64,000 bases of DNA from Streptomyces albireticuli (GCF_002192455.1 NZ_CP021744.1:2046001-2110000); one strand, 5' to 3'. Shown: positions 50,412 to 59,730, counted from the first letter of the stretch. Numbers and translations are program-made. Notes: generated from the letters alone by a model not told the origin.

Positions 50412-51353
50412 GTGAGTACGTGCGCGACTGCCTCTCGCCGCCTTGCCGAGCCGTTGTCCGGTACCGCGGCCACCGCCCGGACGTGGCTGCTGATCGAGCA
50501 GCCCGGCCCGTGGGGCGCCGACGCCCTCACCACCAGCCACCTCGACCCCGCCGTCGGCCGCGCCCTGGCCGCGGCCACCGAGGGCACCGGCGTACGGGTC
50601 GCCCTGATCCGGCGCCCCGGCCGGCACGCCGACTGCCACGGGCCCACGACGCAGCGGGTGTTCGCCGCCCACACCGCGCCGGGCCGCTCCTGGATCCGTA
50701 CCGCCGCCCTCGCCGACCCGGCGTCCCTGGCCTCGCTGAACTTCGCCGCGCTCGGCGCGGGCGAGCACGACGGCCTGTGGGAGCCGCACACCGGCGCGCC
50801 GCTCGTCTTCGTCTGCACCAACGGCAAGCGCGACCGCTGCTGCGCCCTGCTGGGCCGCCCGCTGGCCGCCGAGCTCGCCGCGACCGGCTCCATCGACACC
50901 TGGGAGATCACCCATATCGGTGGTCACCGCTTCTCCCCCACCCTCTTCGTCCTGCCGTACGGCTACGCCTACGGACGGGTCACCGCGCACGAGGTCAAGG
51001 ACATCGTGGAGGCCGCCCGCGACGGCCGGATCGCCACCGGCAACTGCCGCGGCCGCTCGGCCTGGGAACGCCCCGCGCAGGCCGCCGAGCTGGCGGTGCG
51101 CGAGCTCACCGGCGAGGAGGGAGCGGGCGCCCTGGACGTCGTACGGACCGAGGGGCCGGCCCCGCACTGGTCCGTGACCGTCACCCACGCCGACGGCCGC
51201 GCGTGGCGGGTCGCGGTGGAGCAGGGCGCCGCCGAGCCGCCGCGGCCCGAGAGCTGCGGGCGGGTGCCCGGCAGCCCGGCCCGGATGGACGTCGCGTCGG
51301 TCACCCCGCTGGTGTCCGTCTCCCCGCTGGCCGGCGTCAGCCCGCCTTCCTGA
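50412..51353 (+). CDS. Sucrase/ferredoxin-like protein, probable [2Fe-2S] thioredoxin-fold
   Basis: A 313-residue protein of the Suc_Fer-like family. Its core resembles thioredoxin-like ferredoxins: FVCTNGKRDRCCALLGRPLA (paired Cys) and WEITHIGGHRFSPTLFVLPY, with a further C-terminal Cys in GNCRGR. The family is often iron-regulated in actinobacteria, and members have been proposed to reduce or release siderophore iron. The GTG at 50412 touches the iron box directly, so either the message is leaderless or the box covers the ribosome site. Its last 17 bases overlap the 3' end of the ABC substrate-binding gene on the other strand. Confidence 0.82.
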   Translation: MSTCATASRRLAEPLSGTAATARTWLLIEQPGPWGADALTTSHLDPAVGRALAAATEGTGVRVALIRRPGRHADCHGPTTQRVFAAHTAPGRSWIRTAALADPASLASLNFAALGAGEHDGLWEPHTGAPLVFVCTNGKRDRCCALLGRPLAAELAATGSIDTWEITHIGGHRFSPTLFVLPYGYAYGRVTAHEVKDIVEAARDGRIATGNCRGRSAWERPAQAAELAVRELTGEEGAGALDVVRTEGPAPHWSVTVTHADGRAWRVAVEQGAAEPPRPESCGRVPGSPARMDVASVTPLVSVSPLAGVSPPS

Positions 51354-52407
51354 CGAACTCCGTGGTGTAGGTCTTCTCCAGGTCCACCTTCGCGTTCTTG
51401 AGGTTGGGGTTGAAGGACTTGAGCACCTCGTGGACGGTCCGCGGCCCGTCGGCGGGCATCACGCCGTCCGGGGTGAACATCGGCAGCGTGTTGCGCACCG
51501 CCTCGATGTACTGCGCCTTGCCGCCCTTCGCGTAGTCCTCCGGCATCTTGGCGGCGATCTCCTCCGGACTGTGCGTGGACATCCACTTCAGGGTCTTCAC
51601 GAAGGCGTTGGCGAGCTTCTGCACGGTCTCCTTGTGGTCGTTCACCCAGCCGGTGTTCATATAGAGGCTCGACGCGGGGTAGAGGCCGCCGAGCGCCGCC
51701 CGGGAGCCCTCGGGGGTGCGCATGTCGACGAGCACCTTGCCGGCGTCCTTGGCGAGGATCTGCGCGACGGTCGGGTCGGTCGTCATGCCCGCGTCGATGG
51801 AACCCTGCTGGAGCGCGGCGAGGAAGGTCTGCCCCGCGCCGACGGCCACGGGCGTGATGTCGCTGACCTTCACGCCGTTCTTGACCGCCAGATACTTGGT
51901 CAGGAAGTCGGTGGAGGAGCCGAGTCCGGTGACGCCCAGCTTCTTGCCCTTGAAGTCCTTGGGCGAGGTGAGGGTGGGGGCCGCCTTCTTGGAGACGATC
52001 TCCACCTCACCCGGCGTCCGGGCCAGCTGGACGACCGACTCCACGTTCTTGCCCTTCACCTGGAGGTCGAGCGTGTGGTCGTAGAAGCCGACGACCCCCT
52101 GGACCTCTCCCGCGACGAGCGCGGTCGTGGCCTGCACCCCGGCGGGCTCGCTGAGCAGCCTGACCGCCACCCCCTCCTCCTGGAAGTAGCCGAGCCGCTG
52201 GGTGAGCACGGCCGGCATGTAGATGACCTTGTCCAGGCCACCGACCATGATCGTGACGGTGTCCCCCTTGGCCGCCTCGGCGGCCTTCTCCGCGGTGCGG
52301 GTCTTCGAGGCGTCGTCGGCGCACCCGGTGAGACCCGCGGCGAGGAGGAGGCAGAGGGATCCGGCGGCGGCCGCCACGCGGGCGGGGCGCTTGCTGAAGC
52401 TGGGCAT
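51337..52407 (-). CDS. ABC transporter substrate-binding lipoprotein (NitT/TauT type)
   Basis: A 356-residue lipoprotein. The signal peptide ends in a lipobox (LLLAAGLTGCADD, Cys29), which is lipidated on the outer membrane face. The mature protein has the NMT1/THI5-like fold used for nitrate, taurine, sulfonates and thiamine precursors (VTIMVGGLDKVIYMPAVLTQ, GVTGLGSSTDFLTKYLAVKN, AGMTTDPTVAQILAKDAG). The substrate is unknown. The ATG at 52407 follows TAGGGA. It is the last gene of the ABC operon ATPase-permease-lipoprotein. Confidence 0.88.
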   Translation of the reverse strand: MPSFSKRPARVAAAAGSLCLLLAAGLTGCADDASKTRTAEKAAEAAKGDTVTIMVGGLDKVIYMPAVLTQRLGYFQEEGVAVRLLSEPAGVQATTALVAGEVQGVVGFYDHTLDLQVKGKNVESVVQLARTPGEVEIVSKKAAPTLTSPKDFKGKKLGVTGLGSSTDFLTKYLAVKNGVKVSDITPVAVGAGQTFLAALQQGSIDAGMTTDPTVAQILAKDAGKVLVDMRTPEGSRAALGGLYPASSLYMNTGWVNDHKETVQKLANAFVKTLKWMSTHSPEEIAAKMPEDYAKGGKAQYIEAVRNTLPMFTPDGVMPADGPRTVHEVLKSFNPNLKNAKVDLEKTYTTEFVRKAG

Positions 52408-52490
52408 CAAGTGTTCCCTACGGTCGGGACGTACGCCGGAACGCACGGCCGTGGTGACGGACGGGGCGTGGGGGGCGCGGCGGGACGGTC

Positions 52491-53360
52491 TCAGTCGCCC
52501 GAGCCCGGGGCGCCGGGCTTCCAGCGGAAGAGCCGCTTCTCCGCGAAGGTCAGCAGCCCCTCGGCGAGCAGGGCGACGACAGCGAGGATGACCATCGCGG
52601 CAAAGACTCCGGCCGAGTTGAACGTGTTCTGGGAATTGGAGACGAGGAGCCCGATGCCCTTGATCGCGCCGATGTACTCGCCGACGATCGCGCCGATCAG
52701 CGCGAAGCCGAAGCTCACGTGGAGGCTGGTGAAGATCCAGGAGGTCGCGGAGGGAACGACGACCTGAAGGGTCACCCGGCGGTTGCTCGCGCCCAGGATC
52801 CGGGCGTTGGCCACCAGGTTGCGGTCGACCTCGCGGGCGCCCTGGAAAGCGTTGAAGAACACCGGGAAGAAGACCAGCACGACGGCCGAGGCGACCTTGG
52901 ACGTGGGACCCAGCCCGAACCAGATCAGGAAGATCGGCGCGAGCACGATCCGCGGCACCGCGTTGAGGACCTTGATGTACGGGCCGAAGACGTCGGAGAG
53001 GAAGCGGACCCGGCCGAGCACGATGCCGAGCACCACACCGGCGCCGACGCCGACGACCCAGCCGAGCAGGGCCTCGTAGAGCGTGTACCCGATCTGCTCG
53101 CCGAGCGAGCCCTGCGGGGTGCCGTGCAGGGTCCACTGGACGATCTGGTCCCAGATCGCCGACGGCATGGAGAAGTAGAACGAGTCGATCAAGCCATTCC
53201 GGGACAGCAGCTCCCAGGCGGCGAGCACCAGGACGAGCAGCAGCACCCGGGCCCCGTACACGAGGAGCCTGCGGCGGCGGGCGGCCCGCACGCGGGCCGC
53301 CGTACGGCCGGTACGGAGGGCGAGGGGCGCGCCGACGGACTCCACGGACTCAAGCGACAC
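52491..53360 (-). CDS. ABC transporter permease (NitT/TauT type)
   Basis: A 289-residue BPD_transp_1 permease with about six helices and the EAA loop near GASNRRVTLQVVVPSATSWI. The N-terminus is basic (RTAARVRAARRRRLLVYGAR). The GTG at 53360 overlaps the ATPase stop by 11 bases and has a GGGGGG ribosome site eight bases upstream, which favours it over a GTG at 53387. With the ATPase and lipoprotein genes it forms an importer. Confidence 0.88.
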   Translation of the reverse strand: MSLESVESVGAPLALRTGRTAARVRAARRRRLLVYGARVLLLVLVLAAWELLSRNGLIDSFYFSMPSAIWDQIVQWTLHGTPQGSLGEQIGYTLYEALLGWVVGVGAGVVLGIVLGRVRFLSDVFGPYIKVLNAVPRIVLAPIFLIWFGLGPTSKVASAVVLVFFPVFFNAFQGAREVDRNLVANARILGASNRRVTLQVVVPSATSWIFTSLHVSFGFALIGAIVGEYIGAIKGIGLLVSNSQNTFNSAGVFAAMVILAVVALLAEGLLTFAEKRLFRWKPGAPGSGD

Positions 53361-54207
53361 GGGAAGCCCCCCTCTCACGGGTGACACGGACCTCTTCGCC
53401 GAGGGACGCCCAGATCTCGCGGTAGATCTCCACGAACTCCGGCTCCAGCCGGACGGCTTCGACCTTGCGCGGCCGGGGCAGCCGGACGGGGAAGACCTCC
53501 TTGACGGTCGCCGGGCCGGCGGTCATCACCACGACCTTGTCGGCGAGCGCGATCGCCTCCTCCAGGTCGTGGGTGACGAAGACGACGGAGGCCGCCGTTC
53601 CGTCGGCGCGGCCGGCGCTCCGGAGCTCCAGGAGCTCGTCCGACATCAGGGCCCGCGTCTGGACGTCGAGGGCCGAGAAGGGCTCGTCCATCAGCAGGAT
53701 CGCGGGGTCGCACACGAAGGTCTGGGCGAGCGCGACGCGCTTGCGCTGCCCGCCGGAGAGCTGGTGCGGATAGCGGTCGGCGAAGGAGTCGAGGCCGACC
53801 CGGCCGAGCCAGTCGCGGGCCCGGTCGCGGGCCTCGGCCTTCGGCACGCCGCGGAAGCGCGGGCCCGCCATCACGTTGGACAGCACGGTGCGCCAGGGGA
53901 AGACCGCGTCCTGCTGGAAGACGAAGCCGATCTCCGGGCGGATGCCGCGCACCGGCTCGCCGCCGACCAGCACCTCGCCCTCGGTGGGCTCCTCCAGGCC
54001 GCTGACCAGCGTGAGCGTGGTGGACTTACCGCATCCGGTCGGTCCCACGACCGCCACGAACTCGCCCCGCTCCACGGTGAGGTCGAGGTCCCGTACCGCC
54101 GTGTGCGCGGCCCCCGAGGGGGTCCGGAACACCTTGCTCGCGCCCCGCAGCTCGATCGCCGGGGTGCGGCCGCCCGGCGGGGGGCCGCCGTGCCTGTCGC
54201 CGTTCAT
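53350..54207 (-). CDS. ABC transporter ATPase (NitT/TauT type)
   Basis: A 285-residue ATPase: Walker A GPTGCGKSTTLTLVSGLEEP, the Q-loop FQQDAVFPWRTVLSNVM, signature LSGGQRKRVALAQ, Walker B ILLMDEPFSALD and the switch His in VFVTHDLEEA. The family is SsuB/TauB-like. Two ATGs lie at 54213 and 54207; the AAGGAGG ribosome site is one base before the first and seven before the second, so 54207 is chosen. It opens the importer operon and is divergent from a two-component system. Confidence 0.92.
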   Translation of the reverse strand: MNGDRHGGPPPGGRTPAIELRGASKVFRTPSGAAHTAVRDLDLTVERGEFVAVVGPTGCGKSTTLTLVSGLEEPTEGEVLVGGEPVRGIRPEIGFVFQQDAVFPWRTVLSNVMAGPRFRGVPKAEARDRARDWLGRVGLDSFADRYPHQLSGGQRKRVALAQTFVCDPAILLMDEPFSALDVQTRALMSDELLELRSAGRADGTAASVVFVTHDLEEAIALADKVVVMTAGPATVKEVFPVRLPRPRKVEAVRLEPEFVEIYREIWASLGEEVRVTRERGASRVA

Positions 54208-54545
54208 CCGCATGCCTCCTTCGCGCGGCCGCGTCGCCGGGACCCGCGCTCCTGGGACCCCGTTCCGGCCGGTGCTGGAGGTTAGGTGCGGCGCGCGGCG
54301 ACGGCACAGGCTTGTGGGCGCTGTGCGGCTTCCGCGCACGAACCCTGTTCTGCTCCTTTTGCTCGCGGTAGAACCTCGCGGTAGCGCAACGAATGCGCCA
54401 CGGGACTGGGCTACGCGGCAGGGCCCGGATACGTTCTGTTGACGCCGCAGAAACGGACAGCCGCTGAACCGGAATTGACCCCTCCGGTACAGCCGGCTGA
54501 CGGACCGGTCCCGCGTGGGCGGGAGACGACACGAAAGGGACACAG
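54208..54545. promoter_or_regulatory. Divergent regulatory region of the importer and the CitA/CitB-type system
   Basis: A 338-base region between the ABC operon and the sensor kinase gene, with no gene. It contains an exact 10-base direct repeat CTCGCGGTAG at 54362-54371 and 54375-54384 (13-base period). Its position fits control of both units by the response regulator encoded next door. The kinase start is preceded by AAAGGGAC. Confidence 0.5.
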
Positions 54546-56165
54546 ATGCGCCCCCGGTGGCCCCGCCGCGTCTTCGCCCAGGTCCTGCTCGTCCACCTCC
54601 TGATCATCACCGGCGTCGCCGGGCTCGCCGCCGGGCTCTTCCTCGCGCCGCTCGGCGCCCAGCTGGACGAACAGGCCGAGCGCCGGGCGCTGTCCATCGC
54701 CCAGGCCACCGCCGCCCAGCCGGACCTCGCCCACGACCTGCTGGCCGGTCGGCCCGCCCCGGACGGCCCGGTGCAGGCCGGCGCCGAACGCATCCGGCTG
54801 GCCACGGGCGCCAGTTATGTGGTGATCGTCGACACCCGGGGCATCCGCTACTCCCACACCACTCCCTCCCGCATCGGCGGCCGCGTCAGTACCGACCCCG
54901 GGCCGGCCCTGAGCGGCCGCGAGTGGACGGGCATCGGGCGCGGCACCCTCGGCCGCTCCGCGCGGGGCAAGGTGCCGCTGCGCGACGACGAGGGGGCCGT
55001 CGTCGGGGCCGTCTCCGTCGGCATCGCCTACGACAACGTGCACGCCCTGCTGGTCCGCGCGGTACCGGGCATCCTGCTGTACGCGGGCGCCGCGCTCGCG
55101 GCCGGCGCGCTGGCCGCGGTCGCCGTCTCCCGGCGGCTGCGCAAGCGCACCCACGGCATCGAACTCACCGAGATATCGGCGCTCCTGAACGAGCGTGAGG
55201 CCATGCTCCACGGCATCCGCGAGGGCGTGGTGGCACTGGACCGGCGCGGCCGCGTGCGCCTGGTCAACGACGAGGCGCAGCGGCTGCTCGGCCTCGGGCC
55301 GGATGCCATCGGGCAGCCGCTCGACACCGTCCTGCCGCCCGGCCGGACCACCGATGTGCTGGCGGGCCGGGTCACCGGGACGGACCTGCTCACCGTGCGG
55401 GACGGCCGGGTGCTCGTCGCCAACCGGATGGACACCGCCGACGGCGGCACCGTCGCGACCCTGCGCGACCGCACGGAGCTGGAGCAGCTGCGCAGGGAGC
55501 TGGACGGCACCCGGGGGCTGACCGACGCGCTGCGCGCCCAGGACCACGAGCACGCCAACCGGCTGCACACGCTCCTGGGCCTGCTGGAGCTCGGCCTGCA
55601 CGAGGAGGCCGCCGCGTTCGTCGCGGAGGTGACGGGCGCGCACCGGGCCACGGCCGAGCAGGTCACCGAGCGCGTCCGGGACCCCGTGGTCGGCGCGCTG
55701 CTGGTGGGCAAGAGCGCGGTGGCCGCGGAGCGCGGCGTGGCGCTGCGGGTGAGCCCGGGCAGCCGGCTGCCCGACCGGGTGGTGGACGCGCGGGACGTGG
55801 TGACGGTGCTCGGCAACCTCGTGGACAACGCCCTGGACGCGGCCGCGGCACGGTCCCGCGGGGACGCCTGGGGCAAGCCCTGGGTGGAGGTCGACCTGCG
55901 CGCGGTGGGCTCCGCCGTCGTCCTCCGGGTCTCGGACAACGGTCCGGGCATACCGGAGGCCGCCAGGGAGCTGGTGTTCACGGACGGCTGGTCCACCAAG
56001 GAGTCGTCCCCGCACCGCCGCCGGGGCCTCGGTCTCGCGCTCGTACGGCGGCTGGCCGAGCGCTACGGCGGAACGGCGCGGTCGGGTGAACGGGAAGGCG
56101 GCGGCGCGGTGTTCACCGTGGAGCTGCCGGAAGCACTGAACCACCTCGAAGGGGTGAAACGATGA
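54546..56165 (+). CDS. CitA/DcuS-type sensor histidine kinase
   Basis: A 539-residue kinase. A membrane helix (about 10-33) and a PASTA-less periplasmic PDC/CitA-type sensor (about 35-170, GASYVVIVDTRGIRYSHTTP) are followed by a second helix (about 175-195) and a PAS domain (VVALDRRGRVRLVNDEAQRL). The short HisKA-like box (DHEHANRLHTLLGLLELGLH) is of the DcuS/CitA/DpiB group, and HATPase_c ends it (LGNLVDNALDAAA, GLGLALVRRLAERYGG). The family senses C4- or tri-carboxylates. The start at 54546 follows AAAGGGAC. It overlaps the response regulator gene by ATGA and is divergent from the importer. Confidence 0.88.
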   Translation: MRPRWPRRVFAQVLLVHLLIITGVAGLAAGLFLAPLGAQLDEQAERRALSIAQATAAQPDLAHDLLAGRPAPDGPVQAGAERIRLATGASYVVIVDTRGIRYSHTTPSRIGGRVSTDPGPALSGREWTGIGRGTLGRSARGKVPLRDDEGAVVGAVSVGIAYDNVHALLVRAVPGILLYAGAALAAGALAAVAVSRRLRKRTHGIELTEISALLNEREAMLHGIREGVVALDRRGRVRLVNDEAQRLLGLGPDAIGQPLDTVLPPGRTTDVLAGRVTGTDLLTVRDGRVLVANRMDTADGGTVATLRDRTELEQLRRELDGTRGLTDALRAQDHEHANRLHTLLGLLELGLHEEAAAFVAEVTGAHRATAEQVTERVRDPVVGALLVGKSAVAAERGVALRVSPGSRLPDRVVDARDVVTVLGNLVDNALDAAAARSRGDAWGKPWVEVDLRAVGSAVVLRVSDNGPGIPEAARELVFTDGWSTKESSPHRRRGLGLALVRRLAERYGGTARSGEREGGGAVFTVELPEALNHLEGVKR

Positions 56166-56842
56166 TCGAGGTCCTGGTCGTGGACGACGACTTCCGCGTC
56201 GCCGAGATCAACGCCGCTTACGTCGCGCGGGTCCCCGGCTTCCACGTCGGCGCCAAGGCCCACAACGCGGCGCAGGCCATGGCCGTGCTGGAGCGCGGCG
56301 GCATCGACCTGGTCCTGCTGGACCACTTCCTGCCGGACGAGACCGGCCTGTCCCTGGTCCGCCGGATACGCCAGCGCGGCCACCTCACCGACGTGATCAT
56401 GGTGACGGCCTCACGGGACATCGCGACCGTACAGGCGGCGATGTGCTACGGCGCGCTCCAGTACCTCGTCAAGCCGTTCACCTTCCCCGGGCTGCGGGTG
56501 AAGCTGGAGGCGTACGCGCAGCTGCGGCGGACCCTCGACGACGCGGAGGAGGCGGGCCAGGACCAGGTCGACCGGATCTTCGGCACCCTGCGGACGGCGG
56601 CCACCAGCGCGCCGCTGCCCAAGGGCCACTCCGCGCCGACGGCCGAGCTGATCCGCCGGGTGCTCTCGGACGCGGCGCGGCCCCTGTCGGCGCACGAGGT
56701 CGCGGCCCGCTCCGGGCTGAGCCGCTCGACGGCGCAGCGCTATCTCAAGCGGCTGGAGGAGTCCGGCAGGCTCCGCCTCACCCTCAGATACGGCGAGACG
56801 GGCCGCCCGGAGCACCGCTACGCCTGGGCGGTGGCCGGCTGA
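56162..56842 (+). CDS. CitB/DcuR-type response regulator
   Basis: A 226-residue response regulator. The receiver starts MIEVLVVDDDFRVAEINAAY, has the phospho-acceptor Asp54 in LVLLDHFLPDETG and the conserved Lys in YLVKPF. The C-terminal domain is a CitB-type winged helix (LSAHEVAARSGLSRSTAQRY). Coupling to the kinase by an ATGA overlap shows they are partners. The likely target is the divergent ABC importer, given position and the repeated motif between them. Confidence 0.9.
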   Translation: MIEVLVVDDDFRVAEINAAYVARVPGFHVGAKAHNAAQAMAVLERGGIDLVLLDHFLPDETGLSLVRRIRQRGHLTDVIMVTASRDIATVQAAMCYGALQYLVKPFTFPGLRVKLEAYAQLRRTLDDAEEAGQDQVDRIFGTLRTAATSAPLPKGHSAPTAELIRRVLSDAARPLSAHEVAARSGLSRSTAQRYLKRLEESGRLRLTLRYGETGRPEHRYAWAVAG

Positions 56843-56875
56843 CACCCGCCGGCCACCACGCCCCCGAGGGGGCCG

Positions 56876-58996
56876 TCAGGCGTCGATGCGCGAGCGGTCC
56901 AGCGTCGCCGCCGAGTTGGTGATGAACTCCTTACGGGGGGCCACCTCATTGCCCATCAGCAGGTCGAAGGCGCGCTCGGCGGCCTCCAGGTCGCTGATGT
57001 TGATGCGGCGCAGGGTGCGGTGGCGGGGGTCCATCGTGGTCTCCGCGAGCTGGTCGGCGTCCATCTCACCGAGGCCCTTGTAGCGCTGGATGCCGTCCTT
57101 GTACGGGATGTTCTTGCGCTCCAGCTCCAGCAGGGTCTGGCGCAGCTCGCTGTCGGAGTAGGTGTAGATGTACTTGTCCTGGCCCTTCTTCGGGCGCGTG
57201 AGCTCCACCCGGTGCAGCGGGGGCACCGCGGAGAAGACCCGGCCCTCCTCCACCATGGGGCGCATGTAGCGCTGGAAGAGCGTCAGCAGCAGGCAGCGGA
57301 TGTGCGCGCCGTCCACATCGGCGTCGGCGAGGAAGATGACCTTGCCGTAGCGGGCCGCGTCGATGTCGAAGGTCCGGCCGGACCCGGCTCCTATGACCTG
57401 GATGATCGCGCCGCACTCGGCGTTCTTCAGCATGTCGGAGACGGACGACTTCTGGACGTTCAAAATCTTGCCGCGGATCGGCAGCAGCGCCTGGAACTCG
57501 GAGTTCCGCGCCAGCTTCGCGGTGCCGAGCGCGGAGTCGCCCTCGACGATGAACAGCTCACTGCGCTCGACGTCGTCGCTGCGGCAGTCGGCGAGCTTGG
57601 CCGGGAGCGAGGAGGACTCCAGGGCCGTCTTCCGGCGCTGCGCCTCCTTGTGCTGCCGGGCGGCGATGCGGGTACGGGCCGCCGCGACGACCTTCTCCAT
57701 GACGGCGCGGGCCTGCTGCTTGGCGTCGCGCTTGGTGGACGTCAGGAACGCCTTGAGCTCCTTGGCGACCACGTTCGCCACGATCCGGGTGGCGGCCGAG
57801 GTGCCCAGGACCTCCTTGGTCTGCCCCTCGAACTGCGGTTCGGCCAGCCGGACCGTCACCACGGCCGTGAGGCCCTCCATGGCGTCGTCCTTGACGACGT
57901 CGTCCTCGGCGACCCGGAGCAGCTTCGACGAGCGGAGTACCTCGTTGACGGTCTTGGTGATGGACCGCTCGAATCCGGACACGTGCGTGCCGCCCTTGGG
58001 GGTGGCGATGATGTTGACGAAGGACTTCACGCTCGAGTCGTAGCCGGTGCCCCAGCGCAGGGCGATGTCCACGCCCAGCTCGCGGGTGACCTCGGTGGGC
58101 GTCATATGGCCGCGGTCGTCGAGGACCGGCACGGTCTCCTTGAAGGTGCCCTGGCCGGTCAGCCGGAGCACGTCGCAGACGGCCTTGTCCTGGGCCAGGT
58201 ACTCGCAGAACTCGCTGATGCCGCCGTCGTAGCGGAACGTCTCCTCGGTGGCGCCCTCGCCGTCGAGGCCGCGCTCGTCGCGGACGACGATCGTCAGGCC
58301 GGGCACCAGGAACGCCGTCTGCCGGGCGCGCCCGTAGAGCGTCTCCAGGGAGAGCTTGGCGTCCTTGAGGAAGATCTGGCGGTCCGCCCAGTAGCGCACC
58401 CGGGTGCCGGTGCGGGTCTTGGGGACCTTCTTGCCCTTGAGGAGGCCGTTGCCCGGGTCGAAGGGGGCGTCCGGGCCGGACTCGGTGAAGATGCCGGGGA
58501 CACCGCGGCGGAAGCTGATGGCGTGGGTCCGGCTGTTCCGGTCGACCTCGACGTCCAGGCGGGCGGAGAGGGCGTTGACGACGGAGGCGCCGACGCCGTG
58601 CAGACCGCCGGAGGCGGCGTACGAGCCGCCGCCGAACTTTCCGCCGGCGTGCAGCTTGGTCATGACGACCTCGACGCCGGACAGGCCGGTCTTGGGCTCG
58701 ACGTCCACGGGGATGCCGCGGCCGTTGTCCCGCACCTCCACGGAGCCGTCGTCGTGGAGGATCACGTCGATCCGGTCGCAGAAGCCGCCCAGGGCCTCGT
58801 CCACGGAATTGTCGATGATCTCCCAGAGGCAGTGCATCAGACCGCGGCTGTCGGTCGAGCCGATATACATGCCGGGGCGCTTGCGGACGGCCTCGAGGCC
58901 CTCGAGGACGAGCAGGTGCCGCGCGGTGTAGTTGGATCCGTCCCGGTCTGCCCCGGTCAGCAACGCAGTGGACGGCACGGACATCTCGGCGGTCAC
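56876..58996 (-). CDS. parE: DNA topoisomerase IV subunit B
   Basis: A 706-residue GyrB/ParE-type subunit. The GHKL ATPase (EIIDNSVDEALGGFCDRIDV, then NGRGIPVD and SGGLHGVGASVVNALS) is followed by the transducer and TOPRIM domain (ELFIVEGDSALGTAKLARN, DADVDGAHIRCLLLTLFQRY). A ParE rather than GyrB assignment fits the lack of an extra GyrB insertion and the presence of a matching ParC in the window; the GyrA-type partner of gyrase would lie elsewhere. It acts with ParC in chromosome decatenation. The GTG at 58996 has GAGGAG upstream. A short GC hairpin at 56861-56874 lies downstream. Confidence 0.88.
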   Translation of the reverse strand: MTAEMSVPSTALLTGADRDGSNYTARHLLVLEGLEAVRKRPGMYIGSTDSRGLMHCLWEIIDNSVDEALGGFCDRIDVILHDDGSVEVRDNGRGIPVDVEPKTGLSGVEVVMTKLHAGGKFGGGSYAASGGLHGVGASVVNALSARLDVEVDRNSRTHAISFRRGVPGIFTESGPDAPFDPGNGLLKGKKVPKTRTGTRVRYWADRQIFLKDAKLSLETLYGRARQTAFLVPGLTIVVRDERGLDGEGATEETFRYDGGISEFCEYLAQDKAVCDVLRLTGQGTFKETVPVLDDRGHMTPTEVTRELGVDIALRWGTGYDSSVKSFVNIIATPKGGTHVSGFERSITKTVNEVLRSSKLLRVAEDDVVKDDAMEGLTAVVTVRLAEPQFEGQTKEVLGTSAATRIVANVVAKELKAFLTSTKRDAKQQARAVMEKVVAAARTRIAARQHKEAQRRKTALESSSLPAKLADCRSDDVERSELFIVEGDSALGTAKLARNSEFQALLPIRGKILNVQKSSVSDMLKNAECGAIIQVIGAGSGRTFDIDAARYGKVIFLADADVDGAHIRCLLLTLFQRYMRPMVEEGRVFSAVPPLHRVELTRPKKGQDKYIYTYSDSELRQTLLELERKNIPYKDGIQRYKGLGEMDADQLAETTMDPRHRTLRRINISDLEAAERAFDLLMGNEVAPRKEFITNSAATLDRSRIDA

Positions 58997-59429
58997 GCGG
59001 TTCGCTCCTCGCTGAATTTCTTTTTGGCCCGGGTCGGGCGCAGTGATGGCTCGGTCGCCGTTCAGAGGGTACCGAGGCCTGGTAGAGCCTTTGCGCAGCC
59101 ACCCGTGGGAACGCCCATGCTAGTCCAGGATCGATCAAATGTTCGATGACTCGATGGGGTGACGTGCACATCACGTTCCCTTGGAGGCATGAACCATTTA
59201 GGCTCCGGGCACGTCCTGAACAACAAACCCGGCAAGCCGGCCGGGTGGACGAAAGCTCCCCAGCGATGTGAAACCGTAAGCCCACGCAATACGGCTCATT
59301 CGCCGCCAACCGTCAAGATCCGGCCTGCTCCGAAGGAAGTTTCGAGGAAAAGCCGCGAGCGGGAACGTTTTCGGCCTGGTTGGATGTTGACCCTGGTACG
59401 ACAGCTCGTCGAGCTAGAGAAGAGGCGAC
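58997..59429. other. Long divergent region between parE and a DUF7455 gene
   Basis: A 433-base region with no supported gene. It is less GC-rich than its neighbours, as regulatory DNA often is. For the DUF7455 gene a SigR-like element can be drawn: GGAAC at 59362-59366 and GTT at 59386-59388, 19 bases apart. A TAGCAT box near 59115 on the minus strand could be part of the parE promoter. The remaining leader of about 300 bases is unexplained; a cis-acting RNA element cannot be excluded. Confidence 0.4.
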
Positions 59430-59660
59430 GTGACTACTGTTCTGACCCCCGCGAGCCCGCTGACGGCCGCTGACCGCTGCGACCGGTGCGGCGCTCAGGC
59501 ATACCTGCGCGTCGTTCTCATGAGCGGCGGCGAACTGCTCTTCTGCGCCCACCACGGGCGTAAGTTCGAGCCAGAACTCAAGAAGATCGCCGCGGAAATA
59601 CAGGACGAGACGGAGCGGCTCACCGCCTCTCCGGCGTCCGCGTCCGACGAGGACCGCTGA
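59430..59660 (+). CDS. DUF7455 small Cys-rich protein
   Basis: A 76-residue actinobacterial protein. It has ADRCDRCGAQAYLRVVLMSG (CxxC) and LLFCAHHGRKFEPELKKIAA (C-x-x-H), which could bind zinc in a zinc-ribbon style. The tail is Ser/Asp-rich. The GTG at 59430 follows AGAAGAGGCGAC. It is a single-gene transcript with a terminator 70 bases downstream. Function unknown. Confidence 0.75.
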   Translation: MTTVLTPASPLTAADRCDRCGAQAYLRVVLMSGGELLFCAHHGRKFEPELKKIAAEIQDETERLTASPASASDEDR

Positions 59661-59730
59661 GTCCGCAGTGGAACGCTGACACATCGCATCCGACGACGAG
59701 CGAGGTCCGGCCATCCAGGGCCGGGCAGCC

